Origin: Paenibacillus periandrae
Lineage (GTDB): Bacteria; Bacillota; Bacilli; Paenibacillales; NBRC-103111
Assembly (NCBI RefSeq): GCF_022458865.1
Contig: NZ_JAJNMU010000045.1
Location: 1-44,423, forward strand
Reading direction: 5' to 3'
DNA length: 44,423 nt
Translations under genes and position numbers: made by a program
Shown: piece after piece, positions 1 through 7,913 of the stretch
Layout of the letters: the number at the start of each line of letters is the position of its first letter
How positions within the stretch are numbered: position 1 is the stretch's first letter
The notes under the pieces: generated by a model
What the model was told of the DNA's origin: nothing
What the model saw: only the letters and a program-made list of their open reading frames with translations
Database searches by the model: none

Positions 1-222
1 GAAGGCATTCAGCGGTTTTGGGCCATCCAGTACCTGACGCAGAACTTGTTAGAAACTCAGCGTCAGGACTGGATGAAGAACGACAAGCACCTGACGCTTG
101 GAGATGTGGTCTATCGCATTCGGCAAGGATATTTCGGACAGATCATCGTCTACGTGTACCAGCAGGCCCTGGAGAAAAAGCCGCTATTCGACATCCTTAA
201 ACATCTCAAGATCCCTGCCTAA
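1..222 (+). CDS. C-terminal end of a transposase-like protein (partial, runs off the window)
   Basis: The frame is open from the first base to TAA at 220-222, giving the last 73 residues of a longer protein. The tail is basic and amphipathic, with a Tyr/Gln-rich segment (GYFGQIIVYVYQQAL) and a short hydrophobic end. This resembles the C-terminal helices of DDE transposases of the IS4/IS701 type, where an invariant-looking RFW.IQYL segment precedes the tail. The catalytic core is outside the window, so the family is not certain. It is followed by an orphan immunity gene and a conjugation gene remnant, which fits a mobile or recombined segment. Confidence 0.45.
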   Translation, partial: EGIQRFWAIQYLTQNLLETQRQDWMKNDKHLTLGDVVYRIRQGYFGQIIVYVYQQALEKKPLFDILKHLKIPA

Positions 223-302
223 CCAAATGAATCCTACGTCCTACTACAAGTCTGCCCTTATTCGGTTCTTAAGGACGAATTCGCAAGAGTCAAGTAATTA
301 AA

Positions 303-833
303 TTGCAAGTATGGAAACTTGATTGCGACAGTAATAATTATGAAGGTTTTAATATCGTTGATGGAGACTGGAATGAGCTCATAGAAAAATTTGGAGGGAA
401 TTCATTACTTAATAATTGGCAAGCAATAAAAATAAAGCCTTATGAGTTGGCACCTAGAAGTGATGCACCTACATTTATTGCTGCTGCACCTCTTTTTAGC
501 GCTAAGGCTGTGGATGTTTTAAGACCAATTATTAGTAATTTTGTGGAAATACTACCCACCGAGTTTATTAGGGAAGATTACTTTATAATAAATGTACTGA
601 ATGTACTGAATTGTGTCGATTATGATAGTTCTTCAATTGTAAAATATAGAAGCGGAAGGATTATGAGATTTGAAAAATATGAATTTTTTCCTGAAATAGT
701 AGACCAACAACATATATTTAAAATTACAGATATTTCAAGACAAGCTGTATTCGTATCAAGTGAATTTAAAGAAGAAGTGATTAAATCTGGATTAACAGGA
801 TTTAGATTCGAAGAAGTATGGTCATCTCAATAA
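303..833 (+). CDS. Orphan DUF1629/Imm11-type immunity protein
   Basis: A 176-residue protein resembling the DUF1629/Imm11 (MXAN_0049) family of polymorphic-toxin immunity proteins. The start is TTG at 303; the encoded beginning (VWKLDCDSNNYEGF) lines up with the usual N-terminus of the family and a stop lies 10 codons upstream, so the protein appears full length although no strong ribosome binding site is visible. The C-terminus ends with the family-typical (S)GLTGFRFEEVW motif. Base composition is AT-rich and unlike the GC-richer virB4 remnant next door. Such proteins normally neutralise a secreted nuclease or other toxin encoded immediately upstream; here the upstream neighbour is a transposase end, so the partner toxin is missing. 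The toxin partner cannot be inferred. Confidence 0.65.
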   Translation: MQVWKLDCDSNNYEGFNIVDGDWNELIEKFGGNSLLNNWQAIKIKPYELAPRSDAPTFIAAAPLFSAKAVDVLRPIISNFVEILPTEFIREDYFIINVLNVLNCVDYDSSSIVKYRSGRIMRFEKYEFFPEIVDQQHIFKITDISRQAVFVSSEFKEEVIKSGLTGFRFEEVWSSQ

Positions 834-935
834 ATGTATTTCTTGCCAATACAACGCTCGCCAAGCAAGTTAGGTCTCGAAATGGCAGAAACCCGCTAGC
901 AAGAATCAAGCCATTTCACCAGTAACGAGTCTTAA

Positions 936-2893
936 AGCGGCAAAGCGACGGATGGCAACACCAATGGGACGATTCAAGAGAAATACCTCACCATCTCCGT
1001 AGTTAAAAAGAACGTGGATGAAGCTCGTCATTACTTCGCGCGGGTCGGCACGGAGTTGACGGCGCATTTCTCTCGTCTCGGCTCGAAATGTACTGAGCTT
1101 GATGCGACTGATCGCCTGCGCATTCTGCATGACTTCTTTGGGATTGGCGAGGAAGCTGATTTTCGCTTTGACATGCAAGATATGATGCGCAAGGGGCACG
1201 ATTTCAAAGATTACATTTGCCCGGATACCTTCGAGTTTGCCAAAGATCATTTTCGGATGGGCGAATACTACGGTCGGGTCATCTTTCTGCGCGATTATGC
1301 CAACTACATCAAGGACAGTATGGTAGCCGAACTATGCGACTTGAACCGCAACTTGCTGCTGTCGCTCGATGTGATCCCAATTCCGACCGATGAAGCTGTC
1401 CGCGAAGTGGAGAATCGACTGCTCGGCGTGGAGACGAACATTACGAATTGGCAGCGACGGCAAAACCGCAACAACAACTTTTCAGCCGTCGTTCCTTACG
1501 ATATGGAGCAGCAACGCAAGGAGAGCAAGGAATTTCTTAGCGACCTGACCACACGCGACCAGCGAATGATGTTCGGGCTACTTACGATGGTGCATGTTGC
1601 AGACAGCAAAGAACAACTCGTAGGCACTGCTCACTACAGCCCGCAAGCATCTGTGCCAGTTTTCCACGCTCTCCTATCAGCAAATGGACGGTTTGAATAC
1701 GGCGCTGCCGTATGGGTTGCGAAAGGTTCATGCTTTGCGGACGCTCACGACCGAAAGTACGGCTGTCTTTATCCCGTTTCGAGCGCATGAGATCATGCAT
1801 CCAGACGGCATTTATTACGGACAGAACGTCATTAGCAAAAATATGATCGTCGCCAATCGCAAGCAACTGCTGAATGGGAACAGTTTTATCCTTGGTGTAA
1901 CTGGTTCTGGCAAGAGCTTCACCGCGAAGCGAGAAATCGTCAACCAGATTCTGGCAAGCGACGACGACATTATCCTGATTGATCCAGAGAGGGAGTATTC
2001 CGCTCTGGTAAATGCGCTGGGCGGCGAGACGGTTCATATCTCAGCAACTTCGCAGAACCATATCAATGCAATGGATATGAACCGGGATTATGGCGACGGA
2101 GCTAATCCGATCATTCTTAAATCGGAATTCGTCCTGTCGTTGTGCGAGCAGTTGATCGGCGGACATCAGCTCGGCGCGAAGGAAAAATCGCTCATCGACC
2201 GCTGTACCGCCGCTGTGTACCGCAAGTATTTACAGAGCAACTATAAGGGACAGACGCCGACATTGCAGGATTTTCGCGCCGAACTGCTGAGGCAATCAGA
2301 ACCTGAGGCACAGGATATCGCTTGCGATTGAGTTGTTTACTGCCGGCAGTCTGAATACGTTCGCTCAGCCGACCAACGTCAACGTGCATAATCGGCTTAT
2401 CTGCTACGACATTCTCGACTTAGGTAAGCAGTTTCTTCCCATCGGCATGCTGGTCGTACTCGACAACATATTGAATCGAATTACGCAAAATCGCGCCAGA
2501 GGCAAGAATACGTTTATCTTCATTGATGAAATCTACCTGCTGTTCCAGCTCGAATACAGCGCCAACTTTTTATTCACGCTGTGGAAGCGTGTCCGAAAGT
2601 ATGGCGCTTTTTGTACTGGTATTACGCAGAACGTGGACGATCTGCTGCAGAGCCATACCGCCCGAACGATGCTGGCGAATAGCGAATTTATTGTCATGCT
2701 GAATCAGGCAAGCACTGACCGAATGGAACTTGCCGAATTGCTCAATATTTCGGACCTGCAACTCTCCTATATCACAAATGCAGACGCGGGGAATGGACTG
2801 ATGAAGGTGGGTAGTTCCCTTGTTCCATTTACTGACAAGTTTCCACGGTATACAAATCTGTATAGCCTAATGACAACGAAGCCTGGGGAGTAA
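936..2893 (+). pseudogene. VirB4-like conjugative ATPase, Tn1549/CD1110 type, truncated and frameshifted
   Basis: Three consecutive frames together encode the central and C-terminal parts of a VirB4-family type IV secretion ATPase as found in Tn1549-like conjugative transposons. Homology begins near 936 without a start (the N-terminal third is missing). A first shift near 1,620 coincides with the loss of about five codons before ALLTTARKH. A second, a two-base loss, lies near 2,318-2,325 between DIA and AIELF. The Walker A (GVTGSGKS, ~1,891-1,914), Walker B region (FIFIDEIYLLF, ~2,515-2,545) and the GITQNVDDLL motif are all still readable. The intact protein would power DNA transfer at the membrane. 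With two frameshifts and no N-terminus it cannot make that product. No other transfer genes survive here. Confidence 0.88.
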
Positions 2894-2905
2894 TCGCAGT
2901 AAAAG

Positions 2906-2932
2906 GCGGCTGATTGCAACAAGATCAGCCGC
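2906..2932 (+). terminator. Hairpin after the virB4 remnant
   Basis: A perfect 9 bp stem (GCGGCTGAT / ATCAGCCGC, 2906-2914 and 2924-2932) with a 9-nt loop lies 13 bases after the virB4 stop. There is no long T run, so it may be a weak terminator or an RNA-stabilising structure. Confidence 0.4.
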
Positions 2933-3143
2933 TTCTGCACTAAACTTCTTCTCCGTCAGCAATAGGAGGAAGGTCACAATTTCATCGCGGCGGAATTGGC
3001 AAACCCTCCAGATTAAGGTGCGTGTGGCTAGCACCCTGTGGAGGTTCTTCGGTCCTCTCGACCGTACCATTACATCAATGACAGGGTTCTAATCTGCTTC
3101 TAAAACGGCGATAGGTTATTAAAAATAGCAACAAAATTCGTTT

Positions 3144-3194
3144 ATAAGATGCAAAAAAACCGCTTAAAAACCGAAGCGGCTTTTTGCATCTTAT
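3144..3194. terminator. Long inverted repeat, probably a bidirectional terminator
   Basis: Arms at 3144-3165 and 3174-3194 pair over about 20 bp (ATAAGATGCAAAAA... with CCGCTT/AAGCGG at the base of an 8-nt loop). The A run on the left and the T run on the right give a terminator shape on both strands. It insulates the phn locus from the conjugation debris. The stretch 2894-3478 holds this structure, the hairpin before it and the phnD control region; I see no gene in it. Confidence 0.6.
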
Positions 3195-3310
3195 AACAAG
3201 TGAATTTCAGAGAAATCCTCTTTACCTTGAGTCCTTAAATTCAAGTTTGCACTCCTTTGGTCCGGATGGATTTTTTTCTGTGGAAAGTCACAACCGATTA
3301 TCTTGCGAAT

Positions 3311-3410
3311 CTTAACATTTTCTTATAACAAGTTTTACATTGCGATAACCATGCAAACTGTGCGCACAGTTATTGTAAGGTTATCCTGAAAGAAGGAGTA
3401 GTGAGGATTA
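3311..3410 (+). promoter_or_regulatory. phnD control region, copy 1 of a 100 bp repeat (PhoP-like boxes plus palindrome)
   Basis: This stretch aligns without gaps to 7017-7116, upstream of phnF. It contains TTAACA (3312-3317), ATAACA (3325-3330) and TTTACA (3334-3339), which resemble PhoP-box hexamers of Bacillales, then the shared TTTACATTGCGATAACCAT segment. Next comes a perfect 14 bp palindrome ACTGTGCGCACAGT (3357-3370), a likely PhnF operator. A possible -10 (TATTGT, 3371-3376) abuts the palindrome and has a poor -35, as expected of an activated promoter. A GAAGGAG motif follows. At the position where copy 2 has the TTG start of phnF, this copy has TAG. Assignment of PhoP and PhnF as binders is inference. 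Confidence 0.65.
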
Positions 3411-3478
3411 GGTCATCCACAGCGTAAGCTCAAGATCAAATGGTGCCTAGAGCACAAGGAAGGGAATGGGATATCAAA

Positions 3479-4558
3479 ATGTTCAAGAAATTTATTGTCC
3501 CGGTAATCTTAATAGTTTTAGTAGTATCCATGGCTGCATGCTCTCAATCATCGCAAAACGGATCTGAGAAAAATATCGATCAGACGGTAAACGAACCGGA
3601 TACGTTAACCATTACTTGGCTTCCGGACCAGTCAGGCAATGAACTAAAAGAAACAAGAGACGAAATTGCAAAAGTTATAGAAAAGGCAACAGGTAAAAAA
3701 ATTGAAAATAAGCTTACAACAGATATTGTTGTAGCGACAGAAGCAGTTTTGTCCGGTAATGCTCAGCTTGGATACATCGGGCCTACGGCTTATGTGAGAG
3801 CACATAATAAAAATAGTAAAATACTCCCGCTTGTCATCAATACCGGTGACTCTGGGACGATTAGCGATGCCCAATACTATTGCTTAATGGTTGTAAAAAA
3901 GGGAACCGAAAGCCATTATAAATCCGGTGAAGAGTATACGCTCGACAAAATTGAAGGGAAGAAGATTTCCTATGTGAGTACAAGTTCGACATCAGGATTT
4001 GCAATTCCAATCGCTCTAGTAACGAAAGAAGCAAAAAGTACAGGCAAATGGAAAAATATACAACTTGAAGATTTAACTCAGAGCGGAAAGTATTTTAGTG
4101 AAGTTCTGTACGGAAATACAAACTTGGGTGCATTAGCGAATATGCTTTCGGGAAAAGCAGATCTTGCAGTCTTTCCAGATACTGCTTTGCAAAGTTATGT
4201 TGATATAGTTGAGGGTTCCGTGGACAAGCCTGGATCCATTTTTAGAATTAATGATCATGCACCAGAAACATTAAGCGCTTTTCGTGGGAGCGAGTATGTA
4301 GTTATCAGTTCGACTCCAATGTCAAACATGGGTTTTAGTTATAATAGCAGCTTAATTTCAGATCAAACGGTTAAGAAAATAACTGCCGCATTGACTTCGG
4401 ATGAAACTGCCAAAAACGAAAAAATATTTGTTCCGGCAGATTCGAATGTAAAAGGTATTTTTAAGAATAAAACGAAAGACGGTAAAATGCGGTTTATCGA
4501 GATCAAAGATGAGTGGTATGGCACTGTACGGGGGTTTATGGACTATATTCCTAACTAA
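3479..4558 (+). CDS. phnD: PhnD, phosphonate ABC transporter substrate-binding lipoprotein
   Basis: Captures phosphonates outside the membrane and delivers them to PhnE. The ATG at 3479 is preferred over one at 3440 because it places a basic n-region (MFKKF), a hydrophobic core and a lipobox ending MAAC directly at the N-terminus; Cys21 would be lipidated. The mature part carries the PhnD/SsuA/TauA periplasmic-binding fold hallmarks: LTITWLPDQ at its start, a LGYIGPTAYV motif facing the ligand, and a GKADLAVFPD motif in the second lobe. At 359 residues it is of normal length. It heads the phn cluster behind a regulated promoter and is separated from phnC by a hairpin, suggesting the binding protein is made in excess. 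Confidence 0.93.
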   Translation: MFKKFIVPVILIVLVVSMAACSQSSQNGSEKNIDQTVNEPDTLTITWLPDQSGNELKETRDEIAKVIEKATGKKIENKLTTDIVVATEAVLSGNAQLGYIGPTAYVRAHNKNSKILPLVINTGDSGTISDAQYYCLMVVKKGTESHYKSGEEYTLDKIEGKKISYVSTSSTSGFAIPIALVTKEAKSTGKWKNIQLEDLTQSGKYFSEVLYGNTNLGALANMLSGKADLAVFPDTALQSYVDIVEGSVDKPGSIFRINDHAPETLSAFRGSEYVVISSTPMSNMGFSYNSSLISDQTVKKITAALTSDETAKNEKIFVPADSNVKGIFKNKTKDGKMRFIEIKDEWYGTVRGFMDYIPN

Positions 4559-4578
4559 TCTTTGTAGTAAACAAAATA

Positions 4579-4608
4579 GGAAAGCCCTCCTCGAAAAGAG
4601 GGCTTTCC
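4579..4608 (+). terminator. Intra-operon hairpin between phnD and phnC
   Basis: A perfect 11 bp stem (GGAAAGCCCTC, 4579-4589, pairs with 4598-4608) with an 8-nt loop, followed by the weak T-containing sequence ATTTTCT. It lies between the phnD stop and the phnC ribosome binding site and probably acts as a partial terminator or a 3'-end protector. Confidence 0.6.
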
Positions 4609-4627
4609 ATTTTCTAAAGGAGTCCAT

Positions 4628-5386
4628 ATGAGTCAATTGATGATTAAACAGGTTTCCAAAAAATATTCGAATGGAACATTGGCCTTATCTGATATAAGTT
4701 TTGAAGTGGAACAGGGTGAATTTATCTCCATCATTGGTCGATCAGGAGCTGGGAAATCATCTCTTCTTCGCTGTATTAACAGGATGATTGATGTGTCTCA
4801 AGGGGACATTATTTTTAACGGGCAAAGCACTTCACATTTAAAAGGAAAAAATTTGAGAATACTAAGAACCCAGATTGGGATGATATTCCAACATTATAAT
4901 CTTGTGGAAAGATTATCTGTCATAGAAAATGTACTGCATGGCAGATTAGGTCATAAGTCAACAATAGAGGGCTTGATGGGTCTATTTACAAAAGAAGAAA
5001 AAAAGCAGGCATTTAAAATTATTGAAATGCTTGGCTTGGAAAAACAGGTCTATAATCGATGCGATCAACTGAGTGGCGGTCAAAAACAAAGAGTAGGGAT
5101 TGCGCGTGCGCTTGCACAAAATCCAAAGCTTCTTCTATGCGATGAGCCGATAGCCTCTCTTGATCCTAATTCTTCAACGATCATTATGGACCATTTGAAA
5201 AGCATTTCAAAGGAAATGAACATTACATGCCTTGTTAATCTGCATCAGGTTCAAGTTGCTTTAAAATATTCCGACAGAATCATTGGCATTCATTCTGGAA
5301 AAGTAGTGTATGACGATAATAAGGATATAGATACAGAAAAAATTAATGAAATATATGGTTCCCATATTGAACTAGATAACAGATAG
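4628..5386 (+). CDS. phnC: PhnC, phosphonate ABC transporter ATPase
   Basis: The cytoplasmic ATPase that drives phosphonate import with the two PhnE permeases. A 252-residue single ABC domain shows Walker A GRSGAGKS (residues 37-44), the Q-loop in GMIFQHYNLVERLSV, the signature LSGGQKQRVGIARAL, Walker B LLLCDEPIASLD and an H-loop in LVNLHQVQVAL. The combination QHYNLV and LHQVQVAL is typical of PhnC within the ABC family. The ATG at 4628 follows AAAGGAG with good spacing. phnE starts 15 bases after its stop. The order D-C-E-E is the usual one for Gram-positive phosphonate transporters. Confidence 0.94.
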   Translation: MSQLMIKQVSKKYSNGTLALSDISFEVEQGEFISIIGRSGAGKSSLLRCINRMIDVSQGDIIFNGQSTSHLKGKNLRILRTQIGMIFQHYNLVERLSVIENVLHGRLGHKSTIEGLMGLFTKEEKKQAFKIIEMLGLEKQVYNRCDQLSGGQKQRVGIARALAQNPKLLLCDEPIASLDPNSSTIIMDHLKSISKEMNITCLVNLHQVQVALKYSDRIIGIHSGKVVYDDNKDIDTEKINEIYGSHIELDNR

Positions 5387-5401
5387 GTAAAGGAGACAGC
5401 A

Positions 5402-6187
5402 ATGACATCCGATTTTTTTCTTAACAAGTTCAAACGTAATGCTTTACTTTTTTTTAGCCTGGTAGCAATCGTTATTCTTTCGGTTTTTGTAACAAAGTAT
5501 GATGTAATAAAGGGTATAACAGGCTTTTATGAGGCAACAGTCTGGGCTGCTTTGAATTTTTATCCGGACGTAAAATCCTTAGAAAAGCTGCCGAATATTT
5601 TGATGAAGCTGGGAGACACCGTCTTGATGTCTGTTGCGGCGACGACCACTTCAGCATGTTTCAGCTTTGTATTTGCTCTGCTGGGCTCAAAGACAACCGG
5701 GTTCAATCCTTTTTTAAGTAGTATTAGTAGAGGCATTGCCTCTCTATCTAGGAATGTCCCTTATGTGGCTTGGGGGATGCTGCTCCTTTTATCATTCGGG
5801 CAAAGTGCGTTAACCGGTTATATTGCATTGTTTTTGGTATCTTTCGGTTTTTTAACGAGAGCTTTCATGGAGACGATAGATGAATCAAGTCACACTACCG
5901 TCGAAGCACTGAAAGCTACAGGGGCTAATTACGTCCTTACTATTTTTCGTGCTGTTCTGCCGCAATGTACTCCCCAAATCATAAGCTGGATTCTGTTTAA
6001 AGTTGAAACAAATATCAGAGATGCAACGTTGCTTGGCATGCTTACCGGAACGGGGATCGGTTTTTTATTCGATTTAAATTACAAATTGATGAAATATCAT
6101 GAAGCAAGTCTTGTCATTGTTGTAACTGTAATAACTGTTCTCCTTATTGAAGCTGTGTCCAATTATATAAGAAGGGTGATTTTGTAG
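5402..6187 (+). CDS. phnE: PhnE, phosphonate ABC transporter permease (first subunit)
   Basis: A 261-residue integral membrane protein with about six hydrophobic segments. The EAA loop characteristic of binding-protein-dependent permeases (EALKATGANYVLTIFRAVLPQ region, about residues 170-190) marks the contact with the PhnC ATPase. It starts at ATG 5402 behind AAGGAGA. It overlaps the following permease gene by one base, so the two are translationally coupled and probably form a heterodimeric channel. Confidence 0.92.
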   Translation: MTSDFFLNKFKRNALLFFSLVAIVILSVFVTKYDVIKGITGFYEATVWAALNFYPDVKSLEKLPNILMKLGDTVLMSVAATTTSACFSFVFALLGSKTTGFNPFLSSISRGIASLSRNVPYVAWGMLLLLSFGQSALTGYIALFLVSFGFLTRAFMETIDESSHTTVEALKATGANYVLTIFRAVLPQCTPQIISWILFKVETNIRDATLLGMLTGTGIGFLFDLNYKLMKYHEASLVIVVTVITVLLIEAVSNYIRRVIL

Positions 6188-7005
6188 TGAAGGCTGACGA
6201 AAAGCCAATTAAAATAAAGCCATTCAACAAAGCGGATGTAATAACCAAGTCCACGATCCTTATTCTTGTTTTATTGACGATATATACTTTTTTGACCCTT
6301 AATTATCAAAATCTTAATTTGCAGAAAAGCATACCTGAAACACTTCATAATTTTAAGGTATTCTTTTTTGAACCTCAATTGAATCATTTTGAATTTATGG
6401 ATATTGTAAATAGCATTATTGCCACACTGGGGCTTTCCGTTTTAACGACTGTATTTGGTGGAATTGTTGCCTTGATTTTTGGTCTTTTTGCAGCTGAAAA
6501 TCTTTCGTCAAAAACGGCTTCAAACTTGATTAAAGCAATTGTTGCGATGATAAGAGCCGTTCCAACTATATTTTGGGTATTGATATTTTCCGCTTCCATC
6601 GGTTTGGGCAGTACATCTGCGGTAATCGGGATGAGCTTTCATACGATCGGCTATCTGATGAAAGCTTATTCTGAATCTTTTGAAGAATTGGACAAAAGTG
6701 TTATTGAAGCTTTGAAAAGCAGCGGAGCAAGCTGGTGGCAGATCGTCATCCATGCCGTAATCCCGTCTTCCATGACATTTTTAATTTCCTGGACATTTAT
6801 ACGATTTGAAATTAATTTTGCTACAGCTGTTGCTGTCAGCGCAGCGGCAGGTGCAGAAGGTATAGGCTTCAACCTGTTTCAAGCCGCTTCTTTTTACTAC
6901 GATCTGCATGAAGCTGGAATGATAACCTATTTTATTCTTTTCGTAGCGTTCGTTTTTGAATATAGTTCAACCAGAGTGAAACGAAAATTGAAAGATCACC
7001 ATTAA
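6187..7005 (+). CDS. phnE: PhnE, phosphonate ABC transporter permease (second subunit)
   Basis: The second PhnE paralogue, 272 residues, starts at a GTG whose first base is the last base of the previous stop. It has a longer cytoplasmic N-terminus, about six membrane segments, and the EAA loop EALKSSGASWWQIVIHAVIP. Paired PhnE1/PhnE2 genes are common in Firmicutes and actinobacteria, whereas E. coli has one. It would complete the PhnC2-PhnE1E2 importer with PhnD. The gene ends 12 bases before the second copy of the duplicated control region, so transcription of phnF and the C-P lyase genes can be set separately from the transporter. Confidence 0.92.
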   Translation: MKADEKPIKIKPFNKADVITKSTILILVLLTIYTFLTLNYQNLNLQKSIPETLHNFKVFFFEPQLNHFEFMDIVNSIIATLGLSVLTTVFGGIVALIFGLFAAENLSSKTASNLIKAIVAMIRAVPTIFWVLIFSASIGLGSTSAVIGMSFHTIGYLMKAYSESFEELDKSVIEALKSSGASWWQIVIHAVIPSSMTFLISWTFIRFEINFATAVAVSAAAGAEGIGFNLFQAASFYYDLHEAGMITYFILFVAFVFEYSSTRVKRKLKDHH

Positions 7006-7016
7006 ATAGGATGGAG

Positions 7017-7116
7017 CTTAACAATTTATTAAAACAGTTTTTACATTGCGATAACCATACGGACTGTGCGCACAGATACTGTAAAGCTAATCTGAAAAAA
7101 GGAGGAGAGAGGACTT
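7017..7116 (+). promoter_or_regulatory. phnF control region, copy 2 of the 100 bp repeat
   Basis: Aligns gaplessly with 3311-3410. Shared parts are TTAACA (7018-7023), a TTAAAACA/TTTTTACA pair, TTTACATTGCGATAACCAT, and the palindrome CTGTGCGCACAG (7064-7075). A -10-like TACTGT lies at 7077-7082. The repeat runs into the ribosome binding site (GGAGGAGAGAGGA) and TTG start of phnF, so autoregulation by PhnF is likely. Confidence 0.65.
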
Positions 7117-7903
7117 GGACCATAAACAGGAACATTCATGCAGCTATCTGGAGATTGCGGATCATGTGATTCAAAGGATTGTAAACAATGAAATTCGAGT
7201 CGGAGAAAAAATTCCATCCCTGAACCAATTATCGAAGCAATTTGGCGTTAACCATCATATTGCTCGGTTAGCCATGACACGTTTGGAGAACTTGGGATGG
7301 GTGACTTCGGTCCATGGCAAAGGGTGCTTTGTTAACGAAAGATCGGCGAAGATTTCAAACGTTCTTTCCAGATACAGTAATTATACAAACACCATGATCC
7401 GAGACGGAAAAAAGCCAAAAGCTCAATTAATCGATTGGCAACTTGGCGAGCCGACCGCGCATGAGAGAGAAATCTTATGCTTGGCTCCGAACGAACAAGT
7501 TTACAGGTTGGAAATATTGCGCTTTACGGATAATGAACCAATATCGGTTACAACATCGACTTTTCCGGAAAAACTTGTTCCGCAAATGGATCGGTATTTT
7601 GAAGATTTTTATTCCTTGCATGCCTTGCTGGAGACTTATTACAACATTGTTCCCGTACGGAAATTCTCGTTTGTCGAAGCGAAAATGCCTTCTCAAAAAG
7701 AAACGGATTTACTGGGCATACCGGAAAACATCCCCGTCGTTTGGAAAGAAAACATCAGTTTGCATCCCGATGGAACGCCGGTAGAAATTGATATTTCCCG
7801 AACGCGAGGGGACCGGGTTCAGCTTGTCATCGACTATGAAAATATGGCGGCAAAGACGGTTTCGCATGCCTCTGCAGCCTTAGAGGAACAAAACACAAAC
7901 TAG
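7115..7903 (+). CDS. phnF: PhnF, GntR/HutC-family regulator of phosphonate utilisation
   Basis: A 262-residue cytoplasmic transcription factor with an N-terminal winged-helix GntR domain (about residues 8-72, including IPSLNQLSKQFGVNHHIARLAM and the wing GKGCFV) and a C-terminal UTRA ligand-binding domain (about 95-245, with VYRLEILRFTDNEPISV). The TTG start at 7115 has an excellent GGAGGAGAGAGGA ribosome binding site. The position between transporter and C-P lyase genes matches PhnF of the HutC subfamily. The palindrome CTGTGCGCACAG just upstream of this gene and of phnD is the obvious operator candidate. The ligand (a phosphonate, phosphate or an intermediate) cannot be read from the sequence. 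Confidence 0.9.
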   Translation: MDHKQEHSCSYLEIADHVIQRIVNNEIRVGEKIPSLNQLSKQFGVNHHIARLAMTRLENLGWVTSVHGKGCFVNERSAKISNVLSRYSNYTNTMIRDGKKPKAQLIDWQLGEPTAHEREILCLAPNEQVYRLEILRFTDNEPISVTTSTFPEKLVPQMDRYFEDFYSLHALLETYYNIVPVRKFSFVEAKMPSQKETDLLGIPENIPVVWKENISLHPDGTPVEIDISRTRGDRVQLVIDYENMAAKTVSHASAALEEQNTN

Positions 7904-7913
7904 GAGCGGGCTC

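Noticed and set aside
906..1250. Minus-strand 114-codon frame opposite the virB4 remnant
   Set aside because: The opposite strand encodes clear VirB4 sequence, so this frame is a shadow.
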